Notes: a model not told the origin generated them from the letters alone. A DNA stretch of 64,000 bases from CAWUFC02 sp963921335 (GCA_963921335.3 CAWUFC020000001.1:1922001-1986000); one strand, 5' to 3'; shown: positions 43,551 to 51,038, counted from the stretch's first letter. Program-made: numbers and translations.

Positions 43551-43916
43551 TTATTCTTTACCGTTTCTTGTATCGCGCATGAATTTAAGACTTACAAAAA
43601 CAAATAGTATATAGAATGTTCCAAGTGTGTACGGTATGAACGGATAGACGGGCGAGGTGCGCCATGAGCTCATTTCCTTGGCTTCGAGTTCAGCCTCAAT
43701 CGCAAGCTGAGCAAAACCCCCTTGTGCCGCAATCAGGAAGAGCGCAACAATAACAAAAAAGCTATTGATTATAAGAACTTGTCTAGAGGTTAGTTTCTTT
43801 CCAACGCTATACGCTACAACTAGGTATCCCGTAAGGACAGACAAATAGAGAGCAGTCAGCGCCAGGACATTACTCCATGCTTCCTGTCCAAGGCTCATCA
43901 ATTCCGCTTCGGTCAT
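43551..43916 (-). CDS. Four-helix membrane protein, cassette paralogue 1
   Basis: A 121-residue protein with four predicted membrane helices (LYLSVLTGYLVVAYSVGKKL, NSFFVIVALFLIAAQG, and two near the C-terminus). It is clearly paralogous to the next cassette upstream (44014-44388): both open with (M/T)SEAEL, share LTGYLVVAY-VGK-LTS-Q and end SLKFM-D-R. No family name recognised; function unknown. Confidence 0.8.
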   Translation of the reverse strand: MTEAELMSLGQEAWSNVLALTALYLSVLTGYLVVAYSVGKKLTSRQVLIINSFFVIVALFLIAAQGGFAQLAIEAELEAKEMSSWRTSPVYPFIPYTLGTFYILFVFVSLKFMRDTRNGKE

Positions 43917-43925
43917 AGCTCAGCC

Positions 43926-43980
43926 CTATAACGCCAAGCGAAACGGCAGCATAGCCGTCCGCTTGCGCTACTTGTTATGA
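43926..43980 (-). other. attC site B
   Basis: 55 bases with end boxes CTATAAC (43926-43932) and GTTATGA (43974-43980). Inner arms GCCAAGCG/CGCTTGCGC and ACGGC/GCCGT pair around AGCATA. About 44 of 55 positions match site A by eye. It separates the two paralogous membrane-protein genes. Confidence 0.85.
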
Positions 43981-44013
43981 GGCAGCTGGAATAGGAAATA
44001 TCTGATAAGGCCG

Positions 44014-44388
44014 TCATTCTGTATCTGGTCCTGCATGCCGGATATCCCACATGAACTTTAGGCTAGCTGCAAGACAAAACCAAAGAAACCCACCTACGAC
44101 ATAGGCTATCCATGGTCGTGGTTCATACTCTCTCTGGGTAGTCATGGCGAAAGCTATTTGTTCAAGTTCATCAGCAGCGACTGCGAAAGAAAAAGAACTC
44201 AGAATCAAAAATGTGCTGAGCCCAATGTAAAGTGAATTGATAATGATGGCCTGACTAGAGGTAAGAGACTTCCCGACTAAATAAGCGACTACCAGGTATC
44301 CGCTCAACACAGTTATAAAATAGATGGACATCGAAATCGAGTTTGCCCATACCGCTTGTGATACTTCTAATAGCTCAGCTTCACTCAT
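44014..44388 (-). CDS. Four-helix membrane protein, cassette paralogue 2
   Basis: A 124-residue protein with four membrane helices: SISMSIYFITVLSGYLVVAY, IIINSLYIGLSTFLILSSF, and a C-terminal pair ending WFCLAASLKFMWDIRHAG. Paralogue of the neighbouring cassette at 43551. I start at ATG 44388 (MSEAELLEV), the position conserved between them; the open frame to 44424 runs into attC-like site E. Function unknown. Confidence 0.8.
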   Translation of the reverse strand: MSEAELLEVSQAVWANSISMSIYFITVLSGYLVVAYLVGKSLTSSQAIIINSLYIGLSTFLILSSFSFAVAADELEQIAFAMTTQREYEPRPWIAYVVGGFLWFCLAASLKFMWDIRHAGPDTE

Positions 44389-44410
44389 TTCCTTGCACTG
44401 TGCCCCCACC

Positions 44411-44469
44411 CCATGACGCTTCAAGAAGGGGCGCCGCTAGCGGCTACCCGATTGCTTGACTCGTTAGAT
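44411..44469 (-). other. attC-like site E
   Basis: In cassette orientation ATCTAAC (consensus RYYYAAC) begins the site and CGTCATGG ends it, where GTC replaces the expected GTT. CCCC/GGGG and GCCGCTAGCGGC stems lie inside. The last codons and stop of the amidohydrolase gene are in the site. Confidence 0.65.
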
Positions 44470-45383
44470 GGGGCCTTAATCTCGACTTCGAAAAAACGCG
44501 CTGCGTTATCATAAAATATGGCCCGCTTCTCAGCTTCGTCAAGAAAATCCAGGCTATTGAGATATTCAATTGAAAGGTCGATTGCATCTGGCCAGCGCAT
44601 CTGGTCCGATCCAAACATCACCCGATCCAATATGCCTACCTCCTTAGCGTTCCGCAAAAACTCCCGCGCGTAGCGCTGTAGACTAGGATCAACCCAGAGC
44701 AATACCGAAATGTCAGCGTATACCTGTGGATAATTGACCATGAGTCGCAGTGTATGCTCATGCCACTCTATTCCAGCATGCATCATGTAAATGCGTAGTT
44801 TGGGGTACTTTACTAGAACATCCTCGAGAAGGTATGGATCTCCCAATGACAGTCGTGAATGCGGATGCTGGCCATACGTGCCACCTGGCGGCCCGCCACC
44901 AGTATGGACTGCTACCGGGACGCCATAGCGCTCGCAGATTTCTAAATATTCTTGCCACACCGGATCAGCTAATCTTGTGCCTGAATAATACGGTCCAAGT
45001 TCGCCATAAACTTGAACAGCACCGGACTGAATGAGGTGTTCGAATTTTTCGACGTTAATTCCATAGTCATTGGGAGCATCGATCATCAGTCCAGTGATTA
45101 TTCGGTTGTCATCGTCCGCAGCTTTCCATGCTTTCAGGCTATCTGGTGAGCCACTAACAACAGCTTTCACAATATTGTATTTTCTGAATCGCTCGAAAGT
45201 TTCCTGGATATGTTCTGCCTGACTTTTAGAGCCTTCCAAACCGTGAGGGCCCCTCTCGCCATAAGCTCCGAACTCAGATACTTCCCCATAGGAGTGGATG
45301 TGCACATCGATGATCGGCTGCATCTCATCTGATAGGACTGACTGAGATACGATTGAAAGCAGGATAACTATGGCGTCTTTCAT
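44421..45383 (-). CDS. Secreted amidohydrolase (PF04909 type), cassette gene
   Basis: A 320-residue amidohydrolase-2 protein. MKDAIVILLSIVSQSVLSD is a signal peptide, so it is periplasmic or secreted; I therefore start at ATG 45383 rather than the 45434 extension. Metal motifs are DVHIHSYGE (H-x-H), VAVHTGGGPPGG, MMHAGIEWHEH and the catalytic Asp in MFGSDQMRWP. At over 300 residues it is large for an integron cassette. The C-terminal tail SNESSNRVAASGAPS lies in the following attC-like site and is probably non-functional sequence. Substrate unknown. Confidence 0.85.
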   Translation of the reverse strand: MKDAIVILLSIVSQSVLSDEMQPIIDVHIHSYGEVSEFGAYGERGPHGLEGSKSQAEHIQETFERFRKYNIVKAVVSGSPDSLKAWKAADDDNRIITGLMIDAPNDYGINVEKFEHLIQSGAVQVYGELGPYYSGTRLADPVWQEYLEICERYGVPVAVHTGGGPPGGTYGQHPHSRLSLGDPYLLEDVLVKYPKLRIYMMHAGIEWHEHTLRLMVNYPQVYADISVLLWVDPSLQRYAREFLRNAKEVGILDRVMFGSDQMRWPDAIDLSIEYLNSLDFLDEAEKRAIFYDNAARFFEVEIKAPSNESSNRVAASGAPS

Positions 45384-45397
45384 TCGATCTCCGGTAT

Positions 45398-45452
45398 GCC
45401 TAACTCTCGCAGATGTAGCGGTTTTGGCGTCCATAGTCCTGAGTTGTTATGT
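45398..45452 (-). other. attC site D
   Basis: Boxes GCCTAAC (45398-45404, exact RYYYAAC) and GTTATGT (45446-45452). In cassette orientation it reads CATAACAACTC ... GAGAGTTAGGC, ending in the textbook core GTTAGGC. Confidence 0.75.
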
Positions 45453-45466
45453 GTTTTTGTGACGTC

Positions 45467-45889
45467 TTATTTTTTGTCCTGTAATGCTTGTGCTACTTTT
45501 GATGACTTCATCGCACTGCCTCGCTCTACTGAATCGAAATAGTCGCGGAGCCACAGCCAGCGATTATCTGCCCCGCATTCGCAGACGCTCATACCGGTTT
45601 GCAAGGTACGCTCATTCGTTTCTCTATTTCGCCAAACAATTGCGAATTCTTGATGGATTAGGGAGCCATTTACTCCGAAGCTGCGAGTTTCCATATGTAC
45701 GGGCTCCATGGCACTCCATATAGCCTCTATCGTGGCTTTCAATTCTTGCTTTCCATTGAGGGTGGTGCCCGGGACTTCCACTACACAATCGTCATGCCAG
45801 ATGTCGAGATATTTTGCTAAGTCACAATCCATAAAGCTGCGATCGCGCTGATCCAAAATCTGTTTTGCACTTTCTAATGTTAAGGTCAC
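45467..45889 (-). CDS. NTF2-like (SnoaL-type) protein, cassette gene
   Basis: A 140-residue NTF2-like protein. AKQILDQRDRSFMDCDLAKY then LDIWHDDCVVEVPGTTLNGK are the usual opening, and SVCECGADNRWLWLRDYFDS the late strand. Starts with GTG and no evident ribosome site. SnoaL-like proteins are frequent in environmental cassettes. No catalytic assignment. Confidence 0.78.
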   Translation of the reverse strand: MTLTLESAKQILDQRDRSFMDCDLAKYLDIWHDDCVVEVPGTTLNGKQELKATIEAIWSAMEPVHMETRSFGVNGSLIHQEFAIVWRNRETNERTLQTGMSVCECGADNRWLWLRDYFDSVERGSAMKSSKVAQALQDKK

Positions 45890-45905
45890 TTTTGCCTCTG
45901 TTTAG

Positions 45906-45995
45906 GTATAACGCCTCAGGCTGAGGGCGCCTAAATGGCGCAGCGGTTCTGTTGTCCGCAGCCCGCGCCTCTTCTAGGCCTAACTTTGCGTTGCA
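45906..45995 (-). other. attC-like site C, long form
   Basis: GTATAAC (45906-45912) opens a roughly 90-base structure with GGGCTG/CAGCC, GAGGCG/CGCC and GGCCTAG/CTAAATGGC-type pairs. In cassette orientation it starts near ATGCAACGC and ends GAGGCGTTATAC. It overlaps the 3' end of the gene at 45980. Outer limit uncertain. Confidence 0.6.
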
Positions 45996-46510
45996 TCACT
46001 GTGCTCTGAGTTCGTCCACGGCCATAACTGAGTAAATGGCACTTTCGCATAACTGTCATCTTCAACTAGAGCCTCAATCGCCTCTACGAATACTGGAGAC
46101 ATTGTGTTTCTCGCATGGGTCCACCATTGTTGCCCGCCAGGGGTGATGACTATGGCGACCACTGCAGCCATCCAAGCATCGTGCTGGTGATCACTAACCA
46201 GCTTCAGGTCTCGCATCTCGTGAACGGTCTCCACATGATTTAAAAGTGGATAGTGGTAGCCGTTGAACTTTGCTTGCTCCTCTGCTGATAATGCATTGAA
46301 ATCATCGAATCCCCGACGAAGAAGATCATTGAGACCTGGGAAGTGTAGGTGAGCGAAGTGCAATTCGTAGGTGTTGGTAAGCTCACGAATCGCCTCCGCC
46401 TTGGCTATCTGGTTGCTTTGCCGAAGCTGGTAAGAGAGGTAGATCAACGTGGCAATGACGGCGATCGCGCCTGCAAATTCCGCTATCGCGGCAATGGCTT
46501 CCCAATTCAT
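45980..46510 (-). CDS. Small N-terminally anchored protein, cassette gene
   Basis: A 176-residue protein opening MNWEAIAAIAEFAGAIAVIA with a membrane helix through TLIYLSYQLRQSNQ, the same type as the gene at 41218. The soluble part has many His and Trp (HFAHLHFPGLNDLL, GGQQWWTHARNTMSPVF), a pattern I have seen in related unnamed proteins. Function unknown. Its stop lies inside attC-like site C. Confidence 0.78.
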   Translation of the reverse strand: MNWEAIAAIAEFAGAIAVIATLIYLSYQLRQSNQIAKAEAIRELTNTYELHFAHLHFPGLNDLLRRGFDDFNALSAEEQAKFNGYHYPLLNHVETVHEMRDLKLVSDHQHDAWMAAVVAIVITPGGQQWWTHARNTMSPVFVEAIEALVEDDSYAKVPFTQLWPWTNSEHSDATQS

Positions 46511-46549
46511 AAAACCTCCTCAAGAATCGAGGGTTTCCCTAGGTTGGAC

Positions 46550-46604
46550 TTATAACGCCAAGCGAAACAGCGGGGCAACCGTCCGTTTACGCTACTTGTT
46601 ATAT
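46550..46604 (-). other. attC site A
   Basis: 55 bases with boxes TTATAAC (46550-46556) and GTTATAT (46598-46604). Inner GCCAAGCG pairs with CGTTTACGC, CGG/CCG around GGGGCAA. In cassette orientation: ATAACAAGTAGCG ... CGCTTGGCGTTATAA. Close relative of site B. Confidence 0.85.
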
Positions 46605-46606
46605 TT

Positions 46607-47652
46607 CTAAGCATCATCAACCCATGCGCCAATGGATGAATAAATAGTGCAGTGGTTCACTCCACATATTTCGACAAACTTTGCAGCGGATTCTGCAATA
46701 GGATCGATTACATAGAGTTTTTTCTCCTCATTTTTCCTCAAGTTTTCGCTTAGTAGCATTCTCGCCTCGATATCCAACGGGGGACAGGAGTATCCTGCAA
46801 CAACCACTCTATCGGCCGCTCTAAGGCGCTCTCCAGCCAGTTCCCATAGAGGCTCGAAGCTCCTGTGCATCATCCCTCGTTTACCACTTACTGGAGGCAC
46901 GATTATTGGCTTCATGTACATTTTTCGCGCTTTTTTCTTCCAAGTTAGGCTGGAAGGGATCATCGGCGAATCGATAACATTGATCTCCCTATTAGATGCA
47001 AACAAAGTGTGCGGCTTGGGTTGATCCGAGGTGTGTACAGACTGCCAGTTTAGAGAGCCATGCAGTTTTAGCACTTCAACGCCTTTATGCGGCATTCCGC
47101 TGTTAGCAAAGTTCGGGTATCCATTTATACCGGGGTACCAGCTATGTCATTGAGGCAGTAGCAATTTGGGAACTGGAAAATGTGTTCACCATTGTTGGCT
47201 GCTATCTCATCCAGCGCACGCTCAACCATTAAATCGTAGTTGAAGGTAATCACGGAAATGTCTTCCGGTGACCCCGCTTTGCGCAATTCCCCCAAAAGAA
47301 ACCTGTATAACAGAGATCTTCGGCCGACCTTGAGTGGGTTGGTAGTTTCAGCCAAAACGGTGTTTAGCAAGTTGAGGAAGGCGACAAACCCTTTGTGGTA
47401 AGGGCTCCCTGGAGGCGAATCAATAGCCTTCAAGTACAAATAGGTTGCCGCGCGCTCCAACGATTGTTTCAAATTTGAGGAGTAGTCGCCTACCAGATCC
47501 TCCAGCACTTCGACTACCGGCTCAAGCGCTGGCGCCTTTCCGATGCGTGCTATCTCAAAAAAGTCTGCATCAAGTGGCGGCCGCTTGCCTATCGGCTTGT
47601 TGCTACCCAGAGCTCGACTACTACCTGCCCCAAGAAGAAGTACTGTTTTCAT
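46607..47652 (-). pseudogene. SIR2-like protein, frameshifted, cassette gene
   Basis: Two consecutive open frames make one SIR2-like protein of about 348 codons. The first (47125-47652) has MKTVLLLGAGSSRALG (dinucleotide loop) and ISVITFNYDLMVERALDE; the second (46607 on) has VLKLHGSLNW with the catalytic-type His and VVVAGYSCPPLDIEARMLL. The frames differ by one base: adding one C in the C4 run (GGGG at 47132-47135 on the plus strand) gives AGTPGINGYPNFANSGMPHK and joins them. SIR2 domains in bacteria are often NAD-degrading effectors of anti-phage defence; here that is inference. Whether the break is real is unknown. Confidence 0.75.
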
Positions 47653-47670
47653 GGCTCATTTTTCGAGGAA

Positions 47671-47784
47671 ATATAACACCCGGTTAAGCGGCGCAGTCGC
47701 CTAGGACAAAAATGTGATTCACATTTTGGTCGCAGGTGCTGCGTCCGAGTGAGCGTAGCGGATGACTTCAACCGCATGTTATAC
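47671..47784 (-). other. attC site J, long (VCR-sized)
   Basis: 114 bases with boxes ATATAAC (47671-47677) and GTTATAC (47778-47784). The outer arms pair well: TATAACA-TGCGGTTGAAG against CTTAACCGGG-TGTTATA. An inner perfect palindrome AAAATGTGATTCACATTTT caps the structure. Confidence 0.82.
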
Positions 47785-47794
47785 GCTTGCACGA

Positions 47795-48331
47795 CTATTC
47801 TCTCTCTTGTATCTCAAGCAGCACAGTCTTGATAGCGGCCTGGGTGTTTTGAAATCCATCGGCATGGTCTATGCCATGAGGTTCGAGCTCTTCCTCAACG
47901 GCTGCATAAAGTTGAGGAATGAACGGAGCGAGATTGCTCCCAACCGTTTTCCACCACGCATACCCATAGGGATTGCTAACAAGCCCACTCCAACGTGCTA
48001 CTGCGGAGCGACTAAGTTTATATCCTGGCATTGACTCTTGCCGCATGGCTTTCGAAAACTCTGCCATATATAAGTTGAACAATACGACATGGTCTTCAGT
48101 GGAAAGAGAAACCGGTTCGTCTATCGCACGAGCGATTGATATTGCTGGATTCTCACCCGCAAGATTCTGGTAGTGTGCAGTGACTTCGGAAAAGAGCTCA
48201 CCCTGAACTTCAGTTTGCGCAATATCCTCTTGCTGCGCTATTTGGAAAGCCACGAGCAGAAGACCTATAACAATGCCTAAGTTCGCCGCGATCTCAAGAG
48301 AGCTAACAATGCTGCTTTTCGGTTCGCTCAA
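47795..48331 (-). CDS. Small N-terminally anchored protein, first cassette gene in view
   Basis: A 178-residue protein with a membrane helix at residues 12-30 (EIAANLGIVIGLLLVAFQIA) followed by QQEDIAQTEVQGELFSEVTA and a soluble helical domain. Same layout as the other anchored cassette proteins. It begins with TTG and has no ribosome site; no better start was found. Function unknown. Confidence 0.7.
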   Translation of the reverse strand: MSEPKSSIVSSLEIAANLGIVIGLLLVAFQIAQQEDIAQTEVQGELFSEVTAHYQNLAGENPAISIARAIDEPVSLSTEDHVVLFNLYMAEFSKAMRQESMPGYKLSRSAVARWSGLVSNPYGYAWWKTVGSNLAPFIPQLYAAVEEELEPHGIDHADGFQNTQAAIKTVLLEIQERE

Positions 48332-48353
48332 GGTAGTACTCGGGACTAAGGCG

Positions 48354-48392
48354 TATAACAGCTTAATTTATGGACGAGTGCTGCGTTGTAAT
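48354..48392 (-). other. Shortened attC-like site K (array boundary)
   Basis: In cassette orientation TACAACGCAGC ... GCTGTTATAC: both end boxes are present but only 39 bases apart, less than a normal attC. The 160 bases beyond it (to 48553) hold no gene; a GC hairpin (CCCGCG/CGCGGG near 48500) is the only structure I see. Confidence 0.5.
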
Positions 48393-48553
48393 GCGTCATG
48401 GTGCCGCATATCTCCGGTTTTGGGCTGCCGATGGAAATACTATTCACGGCTACAATTCTGGCAGATGATTCGAAATGCACAAGGACGCCGGCGCCCGCGT
48501 GGATGCGCGGGGGTGCAAGGGAGAAATGAATAGGCTGGGGCTGGCGCGTGAGT

Positions 48554-49810
48554 TTAACCAGCCCGCATTTCCTCTACTCTCGGGTCGTTGGGGTAAATCC
48601 ATTCATCCCCGATGACTTGCTGTACGCGCAGCTCTTCCGGGATGTTGTCGATACCGATAATGCGGTCGGCGGCTTCGTTCCAATGGTAGATACGCGCCTC
48701 CTGGTAACTGAGGGGTACGCCTTTGAAGCCTTTGGATTCCATCGACTGTTGAATCTTTTCGCCGAACTGGGTGTCTTCCTGCAACACGGGGCCCAACTCA
48801 TCTCCAACGGTCCACATGCTCTCGGGGTGACCATCGCGCCAGTCGGGGGTGGTGGTCCAGGTTTCCATACGGCACTTATTGATGCCATTGGGCCAGAAGG
48901 TGATCGGCGGTATCGCGAACTGGCTCAGGGGCGCGACGAAGTTGGGGAACAAGCCGTATGACTGGGTGCAGGTGCGGGCAATTTCTCCCACCCCGTCAAT
49001 TTGTGGCCGGCTATCGTCGACACCTACCGCTTCGAGGGCGGAGCGCCCGGCAGGTGTAGGGGCAATCATGCGACCGTGGCCATTCAGGTACAGCGTGTTC
49101 ACATTACGCCGGTCGTCCAAAATGGGCGCTACCGTTGTGGGGTGAATGCTGCGCACATGGTAGACCTCGGTATTGGCCTCCATGGCGATCTTCCAGTTGC
49201 AGTCCAGGTCAAAGATATGGCGCGCGGCCAGTCTGCATTTATCAAATTGAAACTCCTCCCACTCATCGGCTATGGGGCCGAGCCACTCCAGCAGGGTGGG
49301 GGCTTCGGGGTCGAAGTTCACAAAGATCAAATTGCCAAAGCGCTCGCAGCGTACCTTCTTCAGCGAACGGCAGGACATGTCAAAATCGCGAAAGTCCTCC
49401 GGATCTCGCATGCCTTTCAATTCGCCTTCGTGGTTGTAACTCCAGCCGTGGTACGCGCACGTCAGCCGACGACTTTTGCCCTTGGCTTCTGTGACAACCG
49501 GTGCGCCGCGATGCTGGCAGGTGTTGTAGAAGGCATTCACCTCGCCACTCTCGGCGTGCACGATCACCACAGGTTCGCCGGCGTTTTCCCAGAGCATCCA
49601 GCAGCCCGCTTCGGGTATTTCGTCGATGTGCGCGGCCAGTAACCAGGATTTGCGCCAGACATAATCCAGCTCCAGCTGAAAATAGCGCTGGTCTACATAG
49701 CGACCGGCCGGAATGTCAGGCAGGGTAGGAAAGGCCTTGGGCGGTTCGGTGCGTGCGGCCTCGTATTCCATCAGGTCACGCAGTTGCTGAATGTATTCCG
49801 GCGTCATCAT
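48554..49810 (-). CDS. Rieske aromatic-ring-hydroxylating oxygenase, alpha subunit
   Basis: A 418-residue Rieske oxygenase. [2Fe-2S] ligands lie in CQHRGAPVVTEAKG and CAYHGWSYNHEG (residues 97-122); the mononuclear iron site is in MEANTEVYHVRSIHPTTV (H-x4-H with a later Asp). It would hydroxylate or demethylate an aromatic or related substrate using electrons from a reductase not present here. Its ATG overlaps the stop of the upstream P450 by 4 bases, so they are coupled. MM at the start gives two possible ATGs. Confidence 0.92.
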   Translation of the reverse strand: MMTPEYIQQLRDLMEYEAARTEPPKAFPTLPDIPAGRYVDQRYFQLELDYVWRKSWLLAAHIDEIPEAGCWMLWENAGEPVVIVHAESGEVNAFYNTCQHRGAPVVTEAKGKSRRLTCAYHGWSYNHEGELKGMRDPEDFRDFDMSCRSLKKVRCERFGNLIFVNFDPEAPTLLEWLGPIADEWEEFQFDKCRLAARHIFDLDCNWKIAMEANTEVYHVRSIHPTTVAPILDDRRNVNTLYLNGHGRMIAPTPAGRSALEAVGVDDSRPQIDGVGEIARTCTQSYGLFPNFVAPLSQFAIPPITFWPNGINKCRMETWTTTPDWRDGHPESMWTVGDELGPVLQEDTQFGEKIQQSMESKGFKGVPLSYQEARIYHWNEAADRIIGIDNIPEELRVQQVIGDEWIYPNDPRVEEMRAG

Positions 49811-50976
49811 GCAGCGGCCTCCTCTTCAGCGGGTTCAAACTCCAGCCACAGGTGATGAAAGCCCCGCAACATGGTGGAATGGGTGCGCTCGTTGTTACCA
49901 CTGGTGGGGTGCTTCACACTCTTGAAACGGCGGAACAGCCCTTCCAGTGCATACTGCGCTTCCATGCGGCCCAGGGGTGCGCCAATGCAAAAGTGGATGC
50001 CGTGACCAAAGGTATGGTGGTCGCTGCGACCGCGATCGAGCCTGAACTCATCCGGGGCCTCATAATGCAGTGCATCACGATTGGCTGAGCCCATAATGGC
50101 ATACACAGTTTCTCCGGCTTTGATGGTCTGGCCGTGCATCTCGGTGTCAGCGGTGGCCTTGCGATTGACCCAGTGTACGGGACCATCAAAGCGTAACGTT
50201 TCTTCCACCGCAGCTTCGATTTTGTCCGGGTTATCGCGCAGCTCGTTCCACATGGCCGGGTCGTTGGCCAGGTAGTTCAACAGGTTGCTCAGCAGGTTGG
50301 TGGTGGTTTCGTTGCCAGCAATCAGCAGCAGAATGTTAAAGCCAACAATATCCTGGTCACTGATGCCTTCGCCATCCACTTCGGCCTGTACGACTTTGCT
50401 GATCAGGTCGTCGCCCGGATTGGCGCGGCGCTCGGGTATCAACGACTGGAAGTAGCCGGCCATTTCCATGATGTCCGGCAGGCGGTCTTCCAGGTTGGTG
50501 GCTTCGCTGGTGCCCGTGAGTGCATCAGACCAGCGCTTGAAGTCGTCTTTGCGTTCCTCCGGGATGCCCATCAGGCGCGCAATGATGTAGATGGGCAGTG
50601 GAATGGTGAATTCTTCTGAAATATCGATCAGGGTCTTGCCTTGCAGACCGTCCAGAAGCTCGTCCACCAAATCCTTCACCTCCACTTCCATCTGTTTCAG
50701 CGTGCGGCTGGTAAAGGCTTTGTTCACAATCGCGCGCAGCTGGGTGTGGCGGGGCGGGTCATCGGTAAGCAGCGGCAGGGCCATGGCCTGTTGGTCCATT
50801 TCACCCATGCTGTTGGAAGAAAACAGGGCGGCGTCTTTGAGCACGGCGCGCACATCGTCATAGCGGCTGATCACCCAGCCCTGCACGTCCTCTGCCCACC
50901 AGATGGGCTGTTCCTCACGCCACTGTTTATAGTGCGGGTAGGGGTCTGTTAACAGCTCGGGATTATTAAAGTTCAT
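49807..50976 (-). CDS. Cytochrome P450
   Basis: A 389-residue P450. I-helix LLIAGNETTTNLL, K-helix E-E-T-L-R-F, haem loop FGHGIHFCIGAPLGRMEAQ (Cys330). I use ATG 50976 (MNFNNPELLTDPYPHY), the standard family start; ATG 50997 is an alternative, and the frame stays open to 51048. First gene of a two-gene operon with the Rieske oxygenase, divergent from a TetR gene. A combined P450/Rieske pathway suggests successive oxidations of one compound (inference). Confidence 0.92.
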   Translation of the reverse strand: MNFNNPELLTDPYPHYKQWREEQPIWWAEDVQGWVISRYDDVRAVLKDAALFSSNSMGEMDQQAMALPLLTDDPPRHTQLRAIVNKAFTSRTLKQMEVEVKDLVDELLDGLQGKTLIDISEEFTIPLPIYIIARLMGIPEERKDDFKRWSDALTGTSEATNLEDRLPDIMEMAGYFQSLIPERRANPGDDLISKVVQAEVDGEGISDQDIVGFNILLLIAGNETTTNLLSNLLNYLANDPAMWNELRDNPDKIEAAVEETLRFDGPVHWVNRKATADTEMHGQTIKAGETVYAIMGSANRDALHYEAPDEFRLDRGRSDHHTFGHGIHFCIGAPLGRMEAQYALEGLFRRFKSVKHPTSGNNERTHSTMLRGFHHLWLEFEPAEEEAAA

Positions 50977-51013
50977 TATCTTTACCGTAGATGTCATCAG
51001 GAAGTGACTAAAA

Positions 51014-51029
51014 TTACAATTGGTTGTAA
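51014..51029. promoter_or_regulatory. TetR operator between P450 and TetR genes
   Basis: TTACAATTGGTTGTAA is an inverted repeat with 6-base perfect arms and a TTGG centre, 10 bases before the TetR ATG and 38 before the P450 start. Shape and place are those of an autoregulating TetR operator. Confidence 0.7.
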
Positions 51030-51038
51030 AATTTGTCA

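Larger units (their letters stand above)
41205..48392 (-). mobile_element. Integron gene-cassette array without integrase in view
   Basis: Eleven or twelve minus-strand genes, mostly one per unit, are separated by hairpins whose ends match the integron attC form: an AAC-ended box on one side and a GTT-started box on the other (for example TATAAC...GTTATG, GCCTAAC...GTTATGT). The sites lie just after each gene, at the 3' end in cassette orientation, as expected. Several genes lack ribosome sites or start with TTG/GTG. The products are mostly small unknown proteins, AT-richer by eye than the flanks. The left edge is a half-site at 41205, the right edge a shortened site at 48354-48392. No intI gene is in the window, so this is a CALIN or a distant part of a chromosomal integron. 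Confidence 0.8.

Noticed and set aside
44421..45434. Amidohydrolase start at 45434
   Set aside because: The extra 17 codons lie in attC site D and would mask a clear signal peptide starting at 45383.
41205..48553. Search for an integrase, toxin-antitoxin pair or transposase in the array
   Set aside because: None of the frames has tyrosine-recombinase, RelE/HigB-type or transposase motifs; I do not claim any of these.
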